A stretch of 38,747 nt of DNA from Roseateles toxinivorans (lineage in GTDB: Bacteria > Pseudomonadota > Gammaproteobacteria > Burkholderiales > Burkholderiaceae_C): NCBI GenBank assembly GCA_945898095.1, contig CAMDHE010000034.1, forward strand, positions 1 to 38,747, in the 5' to 3' direction. A program made the translations under genes and the position numbers. Below, in pieces: positions 24,150-32,550 of the stretch. Position 1 is the stretch's first letter, and each line of letters opens with the position of its first letter. The notes below the pieces were generated by a model. The model was not told the origin of the DNA. It did not search any database and saw only the letters and a program-made list of their open reading frames with translations.

Positions 24150-24661
24150 GATGCGCTGCCCACCAAAGCCTTGATGTCCTTCATCAAAAGGAACAGATGA
24201 AGCGGGTCAGATGGGCTGGGTTCAAACTCCCAATTCAGGTACCACTGCCTGGCCGGCTCATCCTTGGCATGCACCAGCAGCGCGCGAATGCCGGCAATGT
24301 CTGCAGCCTGTGCGGTGCGCAGCAGCGCGTCCTTGAGCAGCGCCTTGCCAAGCCCTGCGCCTTGGTGCTGAAGATCCACCGCAAGCCTGGCCAGAATCAT
24401 CACCGGAACCGGGTGTTGTGGAATGCCTTTGGTTATACGCGGCGCCGCCTTTGATGGCTCAAGGCTGCCAACGGCCAAGTTGTAGAAGCCAACAACCGAA
24501 CCGGTATGGCAGCTCACGTAAGTCTGCGCGCGGTTGGATTTTTGGTTGACCAGCGCGAAGCGCTGCAAGAACTGGTTCAGTGCGCTCTCGCCACAATCAA
24601 AGGACTCGACGGCGTCCGAACCGGTCAGTTTGCGAACTGGCTCGTAAGTCTGCGCACTCAT
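24143..24661 (-). CDS. TacT-like GNAT acetyltransferase toxin without antitoxin
   Basis: This 172-residue GNAT protein resembles the TacT/AtaT group of toxins, which acetylate the amino group of aminoacyl-tRNA and stop translation. Seen: VESFDCGESALNQFLQRFAL near the N-terminus, VMILARLAVDLQHQGAGLGKALLKDAL with the acetyl-CoA loop, and the C-terminal ARQWYLNWEFEPSPSDPLHLFLLMKDI with the catalytic Tyr. The start at 24661 is chosen because the open frame above it is not conserved. Members are normally preceded by a DUF1778 ribbon-helix-helix antitoxin; none is present. Instead the gene begins where a parE remnant breaks off, within a 16-bp perfect palindrome (24657-24672). Confidence 0.82.
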   Translation of the reverse strand: MSAQTYEPVRKLTGSDAVESFDCGESALNQFLQRFALVNQKSNRAQTYVSCHTGSVVGFYNLAVGSLEPSKAAPRITKGIPQHPVPVMILARLAVDLQHQGAGLGKALLKDALLRTAQAADIAGIRALLVHAKDEPARQWYLNWEFEPSPSDPLHLFLLMKDIKALVGSASG

Positions 24662-24851
24662 GCGCGCATGAGCGCAAGTCTTCAGACAGTTCGGGCCGCC
24701 GCCGATAGCCCGCAGGGTTAAGACAAATCCTTTCGCAATGCACACGCAACTCAGCCACGAAAGTTCCGGCGCGAACCGGATTGTCTTGTGCAATGTAGTG
24801 GCCGATCTACTCAAGATCGAACGCTGCCAAAGGCGTGATCAGCAACTGCAT
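24662..24851 (-). pseudogene. parE: parE toxin remnant, nonsense mutation and truncation
   Basis: Directly after parD (stop and start share one base, TAATG) the minus strand reads MQLLITPLAAFDLE, then an in-frame TAG (24807-24809), then IGHYIAQDNPVRAGTFVAEL and PAGYRRRPELSEDLRSCAH. This is the ordered ParE fold, with Glu15 (LEEI in relatives) changed to a stop. The family-typical ending (GRYVIFY and beyond) is missing because the sequence switches into the acetyltransferase gene. The toxin should be inactive. It is too short and interrupted to appear as a normal gene; it was found by translating the gap. Confidence 0.78.
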
Positions 24852-25117
24852 TAGCGAGTTTGGCGAGTTGCCTGCTGGGCGTATTTGGCTTGTAGTCGAT
24901 CAAACACGGGTTCCGCTGCAAGTGCTGCGCCGCTGGCCTTGCCTGCGGCGATATCATTTCTCAGCGCTTGGAGTTGGATGGCTTGCTGGCGCTCGGTGTC
25001 CTCGAGCAAGCGCAGTCCAGCACGGACGACTTCACTGACGTTGTTGTAGCGACCGCTTAGTATTTGATCGCGGATGAAGGTCTCAAAATGGGGGCTCAGG
25101 GCAACGCTGGTGGGCAT
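24851..25117 (-). CDS. parD: ParD-like type II antitoxin
   Basis: This 88-residue protein has the N-terminal ribbon-helix-helix of ParD antitoxins (MPTSVALSPHFETFIRDQILSGRYNNVSEVVRAGLRLLEDTE) and a disordered, alanine-rich toxin-binding tail. AGGAG stands six bases before its ATG. Its own toxin gene, parE, is broken immediately downstream, so ParD may persist as a regulator, an immunity factor against another ParE, or a decaying gene. A palindrome directly upstream is the likely autoregulatory operator. Confidence 0.9.
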   Translation of the reverse strand: MPTSVALSPHFETFIRDQILSGRYNNVSEVVRAGLRLLEDTERQQAIQLQALRNDIAAGKASGAALAAEPVFDRLQAKYAQQATRQTR

Positions 25118-25128
25118 GATGCTCTCCT

Positions 25129-25145
25129 AATAGTTAATAACTATT
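25129..25145. promoter_or_regulatory. Probable ParD operator palindrome
   Basis: AATAGTTAATAACTATT is an 8-bp perfect inverted repeat around one base, immediately upstream of the parD ribosome site in an AT-rich stretch. Ribbon-helix-helix antitoxins usually bind such repeats to repress their own operon. Confidence 0.55.
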
Positions 25146-25222
25146 ATTATTTGCTAGCCAACAAGGCTTGTCAAGATTGACCCATCGCCATCCCAAAATC
25201 CGCCTGAGCCCGCGCAAGTCCA

Positions 25223-26224
25223 TCACCGTGGCGGTGAAGAGACCCTGATCTCGTCGCGCCCCACGCGGATGTCCAACCCGAAGCCGGCGTGCAGAAGGCG
25301 CGCGAAGCCCTCGACGTTCGTGGCGTCGAAGGCCCCGCCGACCTGGATACGGGCGGCCGTCTCGTCGACGAGGAGTTGCCGGGTGCTGTAGCGGTTGAAC
25401 TCGAGGGCGACGTCGGCCAGGCTCGCCTGGTCGAAAATCAATTTGCCTTCAAGCCAACCCAACTCGTCGAGCAGTTGGCGGGCCGACCTTTTGCCAATGA
25501 CCACATGCTGGTCATTGGCCAGGGCGACATCGCCACGGGTCAGCAGGATGCGGCGGTTGCCGCGGTCTCTGTCCAGTTGCACCCGACCCTCCAGGACTGA
25601 CACCCGCAGGCCGTTCGGCTCGCGCCGGACGGAGAAGGTCGTCCCCAGCACCCTGACCCTCTGCGCGCCGACGATTACCTCGAACGGCCGCTTCGGGTCA
25701 TGGGTGATCTCGAAGTGGGCTTCGCCTTCGTCCAGCCAGACCGAGCGTAGCGTGGGCGTGATGGCGGTGCGCAGGCGCGTGGCAGTGTTCAGCGTGACCC
25801 TGGAGCCGTCGGCCAGGGCCAGCGGCGTCCGGCCGCCACGCTCCGTGACGAAGACCTCTTCGGTGAGTCCGGAATTCGCAGGCATGGCCGTTTCCCTCAC
25901 CCACAGGCCCGCACCGACGAACAGTATCAGCAGCATGGGAACGGCGGCGAGACCGCGCCAGGAAGGCCGGATCTGCGACACCCAGTTGCGCAGCCGGGCG
26001 AACTGCACGGGCGGTCTGGCCAAGGGGCGCAGGGCCTGCATCCGATCGGCGCGCCGCCATACGGCATCGAGGCGCAGATAGGCGACCCGGTGCGCCGTTG
26101 CGGCATCGAGCCAAGCCCCGAGCGCCGCCTCGCGCTGCGCGGTCCATGATCCGTCCTGCAGGCGACGGTCACGCTCGGCGATCCAGTCGGCGGCCCGGAT
26201 CTCGATGACCTGCCAGTCGCTCAC
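25223..26224 (-). CDS. fecR: FecR-type anti-sigma factor/signal transducer
   Basis: This 333-residue protein is a cell-surface-signalling anti-sigma factor. It has a cytoplasmic N-terminal domain (AADWIAERDRRLQDGSWTAQREAALGAWL) that binds the sigma factor, one membrane segment (WRGLAAVPMLLILFVGAGLWV, about residues 88-108), the periplasmic FecR domain (LADGSRVTLNTATRLR to VSVLEGRVQL) and a C-terminal domain expected to contact the TonB receptor's signalling domain. The start is a GTG that overlaps the sigma factor's TGA (GTGA). It forms a two-gene operon with the sigma factor. Confidence 0.93.
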   Translation of the reverse strand: MSDWQVIEIRAADWIAERDRRLQDGSWTAQREAALGAWLDAATAHRVAYLRLDAVWRRADRMQALRPLARPPVQFARLRNWVSQIRPSWRGLAAVPMLLILFVGAGLWVRETAMPANSGLTEEVFVTERGGRTPLALADGSRVTLNTATRLRTAITPTLRSVWLDEGEAHFEITHDPKRPFEVIVGAQRVRVLGTTFSVRREPNGLRVSVLEGRVQLDRDRGNRRILLTRGDVALANDQHVVIGKRSARQLLDELGWLEGKLIFDQASLADVALEFNRYSTRQLLVDETAARIQVGGAFDATNVEGFARLLHAGFGLDIRVGRDEIRVSSPPR

Positions 26225-26808
26225 GTGCCCCCCTTTCCGTTTTGCTGTGTCGATGATCGACCCTGCCGCGCCGCATCGCCCTCGGCCATCGGGCTACCAC
26301 CTTTCAGCAGCGCCTGAGCCAGCGACCGGATGCCCTTGGCTACCTGTTTCTGCACCGTGTCCTCGGCGATCCCCAGCCGCGAGGCCACCTCGCGCTGCGA
26401 CAGCCCCTCGATTTTTCGGAGTTCCACGACCTCGCGGCAGCGGTGGGGCAGCAGGTCCAGCGCCACTTGCAGCAGCCGCAGTTCGCTACGACCGCTGAGA
26501 TGCCGCTCGGGGCTCAGTTCGTCTACCGTGAAACTCATGGTCTCGATGTCAGCAAAGGTCTCGATGGCGACGACCTGGGCGCGCCGGACACGATCGATCA
26601 GCAGGTTGCGCGCCGTGGACAGGACAAAGGCCTGGGCTGAATTGGGCCGGCAGACGGCGCAGCTCTCGTACACGCGAGCGTAGACCTCCTGCCGCAGGTC
26701 CGGGATTTCGTCGGCGTCCCGCCAGTTGCGTCGCAGGTAGCGCTCCAGCATGCCTTCCAGCGGCAGCACCTCATCGAGGAACCACGCGTTCAGCTCATCT
26801 AGGATCAA
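26221..26808 (-). CDS. fecI: FecI-type ECF sigma factor
   Basis: This 195-residue sigma factor has region 2 (MLERYLRRNWRDADEIPDLRQEVYARVYE, with FVLSTARNLLIDRVRR for -10 melting) and region 4 (LPHRCREVVELRKIEGLSQREVASRLGIAEDTVQKQVAKGI). The start is TTG at 26808, supported by AGGAGG four bases upstream. Together with FecR and the divergent TonB-dependent transducer it makes a complete surface-signalling circuit. The same TACCG-N17-CGTCTAAA motif stands before its own gene and before the receptor, so it probably activates itself as well as the uptake operon, unlike the classical Fur-controlled fecIR. Confidence 0.93.
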   Translation of the reverse strand: MILDELNAWFLDEVLPLEGMLERYLRRNWRDADEIPDLRQEVYARVYESCAVCRPNSAQAFVLSTARNLLIDRVRRAQVVAIETFADIETMSFTVDELSPERHLSGRSELRLLQVALDLLPHRCREVVELRKIEGLSQREVASRLGIAEDTVQKQVAKGIRSLAQALLKGGSPMAEGDAARQGRSSTQQNGKGGT

Positions 26809-26831
26809 TCTGCCTCCTGTGTCCTTTTCAG

Positions 26832-26861
26832 TTTAGACGAACGAGCCGCGCGGATACGGTA
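26832..26861 (-). promoter_or_regulatory. Putative ECF promoter of fecI
   Basis: On the minus strand TACCG (26861-26857) and CGTCTAAA (26839-26832) are separated by 17 bases, ending 23 bases upstream of the fecI TTG. The same words at the same spacing precede the divergent receptor gene. Confidence 0.6.
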
Positions 26862-26909
26862 CGCGAGCGACAAACCGCCGGTGGTTGATCAGCACAAACC
26901 CTGAGCCAT

Positions 26910-26939
26910 ACCGGAAACCCGTTCGGCCTTCGTCTAAAT
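26910..26939 (+). promoter_or_regulatory. Putative ECF promoter of the TonB-receptor operon
   Basis: TACCG (26910-26914) and CGTCTAAA (26932-26939) are separated by exactly 17 bases, 38 bases before the receptor ATG. It matches the fecI-side motif in both boxes and in spacing, and the CGT-type -10 is normal for ECF sigma factors. No Fur-box-like palindrome was noticed. Confidence 0.6.
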
Positions 26940-26977
26940 GAATTGAGAAACGTCAACACATCCGGAGGTCATCGACC

Positions 26978-29428
26978 ATGAATGCAAAGAATCTCATCAA
27001 GCGCATGCTCCGCCAGGGCACTTACGGCTTGTGCGCCTTCGTGCTCTGCGCGGGCGCCTGGGCGCAATCCCGCAATTTCGACATTCCAGCCGGGGAGATG
27101 AAGGCCGCACTGGACGCTTATGCGGCCCAGTCGGGGGTCCAGATCGTCTACAGGATCGAGGATCTCCGCGGGCTCGTCACGCCCGGCCTGAAGCGCGCCA
27201 TGGCCCCCGAGGAAGCGCTGCAGGCGCTGCTCCTGGGCAGTTCGCTGTCGGTGCAGCGCGACAGTTCCGGCGCTGTGGTGATCTTCAGTCCTTCCGGGCG
27301 GCCGCGCAGCGAGGAGGGGACGAACCAGTTGAAGGCCGTCGTGGTGACGGCCAACCGCAGGCGCGAGCCGGCCCAGGAGGTGCCGATGCAGGTCGGGGTG
27401 CTGTCGCCCGAGAGCCTCAGCCGCTCCGGCGCCAGGTCACTGAAGGACTACATCTCGCGTGAGCCGGGCGTCGACCTCAACAGTTGGGGCGGTGCCGGCA
27501 TCGGGTCCATTTCGATCCGCGGCATCACGACCGGCAACGACACCTCGGCCACGGTCGGGGTGTACGTGGATGACATGGCCATGGGTTCGAGCGTCCCCTT
27601 TCTGAACGGGGCAATCCGTGCGCTGGACCTTGGTCTGCTCGACCTGCGCCAGATCGAACTGCTGCGGGGGCCGCAGGGCACCTTGTACGGCGCGAGCGCG
27701 ATGGGTGGCGTACTCAAGTACGTCACCAACGATCCCGACACCTACGAGCTCTCTGGCAAGGTCCAGGTGGGCGCCTCGGCGACGCGCCATGGCGGCCCCG
27801 GCTCGACGATGGCCGGTGTCATCAACGTGCCACTCAGCAAGGACGTAGCCGGCCTGCGCGTCTCGGTGTTCAAGGATCGGACCGGCGGGTTGATCGACAC
27901 GGTGGGCGGCGTCCAGGCGCGCGATATCGATTCCGGGCACACCAGCGGCCAGCGGGCCTCGTTGCTGCTGACCCCGAACAACAAGCTGCGTGTGCGGCTG
28001 ACCGCCACCGCGCAGGACATCCAGCGCGATGGCGTCGACTATGTCGACCATGTCGCCGGGACAGGCCAGCTCAAGGAGGGCGACCTGCAGCGCCGACTGC
28101 AGGTCCGCGAGCCCTACGAATCCAAGGTTGGGATCCTCTCTGCCGAGATCGAGGCCGATCTCGGCTGGGCCCGGCTGAACTCGGTCACGTCCAGCCAGCA
28201 GGTGCGCTCCAGCGTCAAGAGCGACTTCAGCTCGGCCTACGTCCCCTTGCTGGCGATGTTCGGCATCAACGTTCAGAGCGCGGCGGCGGATGTCCGCGTC
28301 GACGGCCGCAAGAAGACCCAGGAACTGCGGCTGACCTCGCCTGGCGGAAAGCAGTTCGACTGGCTGTTGGGCTATTACTACAACGACGAGCAGGGTACCA
28401 ACCTGCAGGGCGTGCCTACGACGGTGGCGGGCGGCGCGTCCGGCCCGAACCTGGCGACGGTGAGCCTGGCCAGCCATTACCTCGAACAAGCGGTCTTTGG
28501 CAACGCAACCTGGAAATTCTCCGAGCGACTCTCGGTGACCGGTGGTCTGCGCGTGGCGGCCAACCGTCAGCGCACCAGCGTGGACACCGATGGTCCGCTC
28601 GTGGGCGGCAAACAGGCCCTGGCCGACGATTCCAAGGACACCACCACCACCTACCTGCTGACGGGTCGCTATGTCCTGGCCCCGGGCCAGAGCGTCTATC
28701 TGCGCTCGGCTTCGGCCTACCGCCCGGGCGGCCCGAACCCGGTGCTGCGGGACCCGACGACGGGGCTGCCCGTTGCCCCCAACACCTATGCACCTGACAC
28801 CTTGGTGAGCAACGAGGCAGGCTACCGGGCCGACCTGCTTGACAAGACCCTGTCGGTCTCGGCGGCCTTGTTCGATATTCGGTGGAAGAACATCCAGCAG
28901 TACACGCCGGTCAACGGGGTCAACGTGATCGTCAGCGCGGGCCGCGCCCACCTTCAGGGCCTGGAGCTTTCGTCGGTCTGGCGCCCGGCGCGCGACTGGA
29001 CCTGGACCCTCGGCGGTGCGCTGACCGATGCGCGCCTGAGCGCCGATGCTGTTGGCCTGGATGCGTTATCCGGCTCCCGCCTGCCCAACAGCGCGCGGTT
29101 CTCCGCCTCGCTAGACATCCAGCATGACCTCAGCCTCTGGGGGCAAACGGCTTACCTCGGCTCGACGCTGCGCCATGTGGGCGAGCGAAATTCGGGCTTC
29201 ATCGCGAGTTCCAAGGTGCCGAGTCATCTGCTGCCCGCATATTCATTGATTGACCTGCGTGCAGGCCTCAGCCTGGCCAAGGTGAGCCTGGAGCTGTACC
29301 TGCGCAACCTGCTGGACGAGCGCGCCCAGCTTTCAGCCAGCACTTCCGTCAGCGCATTGGGGGGCCCGGTGTGGGTTTCGAATGCGCAACCGCGCACCTT
29401 CGGCGCCACGCTGACCGTTCCGTTCTGA
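26978..29428 (+). CDS. TonB-dependent transducer receptor with signalling domain
   Basis: This 816-residue outer-membrane receptor has a signal peptide (cleavage near AWA|QS), then an STN signalling domain (residues about 32-100: FDIPAGEMKAALDAYAAQSGVQIVYR) that should contact FecR, a TonB-box-like LKAVVVTANRRRE, a plug domain (VPMQVGVLSPESLSRSGARSLKDYISREPGVDL, then the SIRGI and LRGPQGTLYGASAMGGVLKYVT motifs) and a beta-barrel ending in a terminal Phe (ATLTVPF). It imports a large or scarce ligand through the outer membrane using TonB energy and signals its presence. The downstream peptidase genes point to a peptide or peptide-bearing ligand. GGAGG precedes the ATG. Confidence 0.95.
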   Translation: MNAKNLIKRMLRQGTYGLCAFVLCAGAWAQSRNFDIPAGEMKAALDAYAAQSGVQIVYRIEDLRGLVTPGLKRAMAPEEALQALLLGSSLSVQRDSSGAVVIFSPSGRPRSEEGTNQLKAVVVTANRRREPAQEVPMQVGVLSPESLSRSGARSLKDYISREPGVDLNSWGGAGIGSISIRGITTGNDTSATVGVYVDDMAMGSSVPFLNGAIRALDLGLLDLRQIELLRGPQGTLYGASAMGGVLKYVTNDPDTYELSGKVQVGASATRHGGPGSTMAGVINVPLSKDVAGLRVSVFKDRTGGLIDTVGGVQARDIDSGHTSGQRASLLLTPNNKLRVRLTATAQDIQRDGVDYVDHVAGTGQLKEGDLQRRLQVREPYESKVGILSAEIEADLGWARLNSVTSSQQVRSSVKSDFSSAYVPLLAMFGINVQSAAADVRVDGRKKTQELRLTSPGGKQFDWLLGYYYNDEQGTNLQGVPTTVAGGASGPNLATVSLASHYLEQAVFGNATWKFSERLSVTGGLRVAANRQRTSVDTDGPLVGGKQALADDSKDTTTTYLLTGRYVLAPGQSVYLRSASAYRPGGPNPVLRDPTTGLPVAPNTYAPDTLVSNEAGYRADLLDKTLSVSAALFDIRWKNIQQYTPVNGVNVIVSAGRAHLQGLELSSVWRPARDWTWTLGGALTDARLSADAVGLDALSGSRLPNSARFSASLDIQHDLSLWGQTAYLGSTLRHVGERNSGFIASSKVPSHLLPAYSLIDLRAGLSLAKVSLELYLRNLLDERAQLSASTSVSALGGPVWVSNAQPRTFGATLTVPF

Positions 29429-29443
29429 TCCGTCTGACCCCGC

Positions 29444-30847
29444 ATGACGATGCCCCAACACGAGCCGCTGGGGGAGCCTGGGAGGCACCGCCCCCGGGCG
29501 GCCTTGGCGGCCGCCTATGGACTTGGCGTCCTGGTCACTGCAGCTGTCTTTGCGGCGATGGATCGGCAGATTCTTGTGCTGCTGGCCGAACCAATGCGGC
29601 AGTCGCTCGGCCTCAGCGATACGCAGGTGGGGCTGCTGCAAGGACTGGGCGTCACCTTGTTTTCCGGCCTCGCGGCGGTTCCCGTCGGCTGGCTCGCCGA
29701 CCGGTACGGCCGCCGCCGGGTGCTGGCGCTTTGTGTTCTGGTCTGGACGGCAGCCACCGCGGCCTGCGGCCTGGCCCAGGACTTCGGCTCGCTCTTCCTG
29801 GCTGCGGTCGCGCTGGGCATCGGTGAAGCCGGCCTGACGCCCATCGTCTACGGGCTGATTCCGGACATCGTTTCCGACCGTCGCCGCGCCCTCGCCAACG
29901 GCATCTACACGCTGGCCGCGATCCTGGGTGCCGGGCTGGGCATCGCGCTCAGCGGCGCGCTGGTGGAGGGGCTTGGAACCCTGCGTGCGCTGATGCCGCC
30001 GGCCGCCAGTCAGCTGGAGTCCTGGCGCCTGGCCTTTCTCTGCGTCGCCGTGCCCGGGCCGGTGGTGGCCTTGATGATTCTCATGATCCGCGTGCGTCCG
30101 GCGCGCTCCGCCTCTTCGACCGTTGTCGCGTCGGGGCCCGAGCCGCGCGCCTGGCCCTACCTGAGCCAACATCGTCGTACCGTCGCGGGCATTTTCGGCG
30201 GTACCGGCTTGGCGGGCCTGGGGCTGGCGGCGGTGTCCAACTGGCTGCCGGTAGTCGCCTCTCGCAGTTACGGCGCCACCCCGGCAGAAGTCGGGCAGGG
30301 CATCGGGCTGGCCTACCTGGCAGGCACGGCGGTCGGCGCCGGTGGAGCGTTCTGGGCCGTCCGGCGTCTGGCGGTGCGCCATGGCCCGGCTACGCCGGTG
30401 CGCATCACGAGTTGGGGGCTGGTCATCGCGGCGGGCGTCTCCCTGTGCATGCCGGCCGCGTCGCAGCCGACACACCTGTACGCCCTTTTCGCCCTGCAGG
30501 TGGCCTCGCTCATCGCCGCCAGCGTGCTCGCGCCCACGATGCTTCAGGACATGACGCCGTCCGTGATCCGCTCCCGCCTCATCGCCGTCGGCGGCCTGGT
30601 GTCGGTTTCGATGGCGTCGATCAGCCCGCCCCTCGTCGGTCTGATGTCCGATTTCTGGGCCTCGACGCCGGCCAGCCTGCTCTGGTCGGTGTCCCTGGTC
30701 AGCGCGTTCGCGATGGCCGCCGGTGCCGCCCTGATGCGCACGGCCGAGGCGCCGTTCGTGCGCACGGTCGATGCCGTCCGCCTTGAAAACACCACCGCCG
30801 ATGTGGGCCCGTCCGGCGCCCCGGGCATGGCCAGGAGTGTCCCCTGA
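29444..30847 (+). CDS. MFS transporter
   Basis: This 467-residue inner-membrane protein has about twelve hydrophobic segments and the MFS signature GWLADRYGRRRVLALCVLVWT between segments 2 and 3. The beginning (AMDRQILVLLAEPMRQSLGLSDTQVGLLQG) is that of the spinster-like MFS branch. It starts 15 bases after the receptor and its stop overlaps the next gene by one base. In this context it probably carries the receptor's ligand, or a fragment of it, from periplasm to cytoplasm, the role MlrD is thought to play in microcystin degradation; export cannot be excluded. Confidence 0.92.
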   Translation: MTMPQHEPLGEPGRHRPRAALAAAYGLGVLVTAAVFAAMDRQILVLLAEPMRQSLGLSDTQVGLLQGLGVTLFSGLAAVPVGWLADRYGRRRVLALCVLVWTAATAACGLAQDFGSLFLAAVALGIGEAGLTPIVYGLIPDIVSDRRRALANGIYTLAAILGAGLGIALSGALVEGLGTLRALMPPAASQLESWRLAFLCVAVPGPVVALMILMIRVRPARSASSTVVASGPEPRAWPYLSQHRRTVAGIFGGTGLAGLGLAAVSNWLPVVASRSYGATPAEVGQGIGLAYLAGTAVGAGGAFWAVRRLAVRHGPATPVRITSWGLVIAAGVSLCMPAASQPTHLYALFALQVASLIAASVLAPTMLQDMTPSVIRSRLIAVGGLVSVSMASISPPLVGLMSDFWASTPASLLWSVSLVSAFAMAAGAALMRTAEAPFVRTVDAVRLENTTADVGPSGAPGMARSVP

Positions 30848-32550
30848 TGCGCCAGTCTGCTGCCCCGCCGTCCCTCGCCGTGCCGCCTGCCGAGGAATCG
30901 CTGGCTTACGTCTTGCGGGCCCTGTTCGAACCCGTCGACCGCCACGACGCCCCGGGCCTGATCGTCGGCGTGGCGCAGCGCGGCCGCATCCTGATGCGCC
31001 AGGGCTATGGTCTGGCCAGCGTCGCGCTCGGGGTGCCCAACACTTGCGCCACGCGCATGCATATCGGTTCGACCAGCAAGCACTTCACCTGCCTGGCGGC
31101 GCTGCTGCTGGCCGAGGAAGGCCGGCTGGAGATCGATGCGCCCGTCGGGCGCTACCTGCCCGAATGGCCGCAGGCTGTGACGCAGCCCACGCTGCGCCAG
31201 TTGATGACACACACCGCCGGGGTGCGCTGCCATATTGACCTGTTCCCGCTGGCCAGCGGCACTGCCATGCGCCCCGCGGGCGCCGTCATGCAAGCGCTGC
31301 TGCGCCAGTCGGCGCTGAACTTCGCCCCGGGCAGCGACTTTCTCTACAGCAACGGCGGCTACCAGCTGCTGTCGGAGGTGATCGCACGGGCCGCCGGAAT
31401 GCCCTTCGAGCAGGTGTTGCAGACCCGTATCTTTGCACCCATGGGCATGGACGAGACTGCGTCGATCCCCGACGACAACGTCTTGGTGCCCGGCCTCGCG
31501 GATCTGCATGTCCCCCAGCCGGACGGCGCTTACCGGCGGGGCTTCTTCCCCATCCCGGACTGCCGCGGCGAAGGCGCGATGGTGTCGACGGTGGACGACA
31601 TGCTGAAGTGGCTGGCCCACCTGCGGTCCCCTTCTCTCATTGGCAGCGCGCAGACCTGGCATCAGATGCTGCAGACGGCCTGCCTGGACAACGGCGAGAC
31701 GCTGCCCTACGCACTGGGCCTGATGCGCCACAGCTACCGCGGCGTCGAGGTCATCCACCACGCGGGCGGCGTCGTGGGCGGGACCTGCCAGATGCTGACC
31801 CTGCCCGCGCACGAACTGGACATCATCATGATCCTGAACGGGGCGCCGCTGAACCCGATGGAACTGGCCTGGCGCATCGTGGATCACCTGCTGGGCCCGC
31901 AGCACCTGCGCCCGGTGGTGCCGCGGCCCGACATGGCGCGTTTTCGGCCGCTGGCGGGCATGCGCTACCGGGACCCTGCCAGTGGTTTGGTGATCGAGTT
32001 CGCAGACCTGGATGGCCGGCTGGCGCTGAAGTCCTGGAACCTGATGCCGGTAGCCATGCATGACGACGGCGCCTTGCTGCGCGTGGGTGTGGAGGACATG
32101 CCCGAGAGCGGCATCGAGATCGCACTGGCCGACCTGCTGGCCGGGCAGGGAGCGCCGCTGGTGCTGCCCGTGGTACGGGGCGGCCGGCCGCTGCAGCTGC
32201 AACGTCTGCCCATCGAGCCGCCCGCCAACGCGAGCGCCGGGGCGGCGCTGGTGGGACGCTACCGCGCCAACGATCTGGCGGCCGATGTCCGCATCACGCT
32301 GCAGGGGCAGTCGCTGCAGATGACGCTCCAGGCCGACGCACCCGCCGTGCACTGCGTCCTCCAGGCCTGGGCGCCGGAGGTCTTCGGCCTGAGCGTGCCG
32401 GGCGTGCCCGAGGTGCCTCTGGGCGGTGTGCTCAGCGTGCAGCGCGAGGCGGGCGAGGTGGCGGGCCTGTACCTGGACACCTTCCGCAGCCGACGGCTGT
32501 GGCTCGAGCGGCTGCCGCCTGACGGCGGCGTGACGCGCATCGCGCCATGA
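30847..32550 (+). CDS. Serine hydrolase of the beta-lactamase/D-aminopeptidase class (S12)
   Basis: This 567-residue protein is a penicillin-binding-protein-fold serine hydrolase. Active-site motifs are seen: Ser75-T-S-Lys78 (SxxK), Tyr167-S-N (YxN) and His305-A-G in place of KTG. It has no signal peptide, so it acts in the cytoplasm, which argues against a true beta-lactamase. The catalytic domain (about 1-360) is followed by about 200 residues of beta-rich sequence, with GRYRANDLAADV and a final AGLYLDTFRSRRLWLERL. This three-part layout and the HxG triad resemble D-aminopeptidase DAP of family S12, which removes N-terminal D-residues; MlrB is a shorter relative in the same superfamily. It overlaps its neighbours at both ends. 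Confidence 0.9.
   Translation: MRQSAAPPSLAVPPAEESLAYVLRALFEPVDRHDAPGLIVGVAQRGRILMRQGYGLASVALGVPNTCATRMHIGSTSKHFTCLAALLLAEEGRLEIDAPVGRYLPEWPQAVTQPTLRQLMTHTAGVRCHIDLFPLASGTAMRPAGAVMQALLRQSALNFAPGSDFLYSNGGYQLLSEVIARAAGMPFEQVLQTRIFAPMGMDETASIPDDNVLVPGLADLHVPQPDGAYRRGFFPIPDCRGEGAMVSTVDDMLKWLAHLRSPSLIGSAQTWHQMLQTACLDNGETLPYALGLMRHSYRGVEVIHHAGGVVGGTCQMLTLPAHELDIIMILNGAPLNPMELAWRIVDHLLGPQHLRPVVPRPDMARFRPLAGMRYRDPASGLVIEFADLDGRLALKSWNLMPVAMHDDGALLRVGVEDMPESGIEIALADLLAGQGAPLVLPVVRGGRPLQLQRLPIEPPANASAGAALVGRYRANDLAADVRITLQGQSLQMTLQADAPAVHCVLQAWAPEVFGLSVPGVPEVPLGGVLSVQREAGEVAGLYLDTFRSRRLWLERLPPDGGVTRIAP

Noticed and set aside
27437-28951. 504-codon open frame on the minus strand
   Set aside because: It lies wholly opposite the TonB receptor, whose plug and barrel motifs are clear.
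30544-32352. 602-codon open frame on the minus strand
   Set aside because: It is antisense to the MFS and serine-hydrolase genes, which have intact motifs; its translation is His/Gln/Arg-rich without motifs, as expected for a shadow frame in GC-rich DNA.
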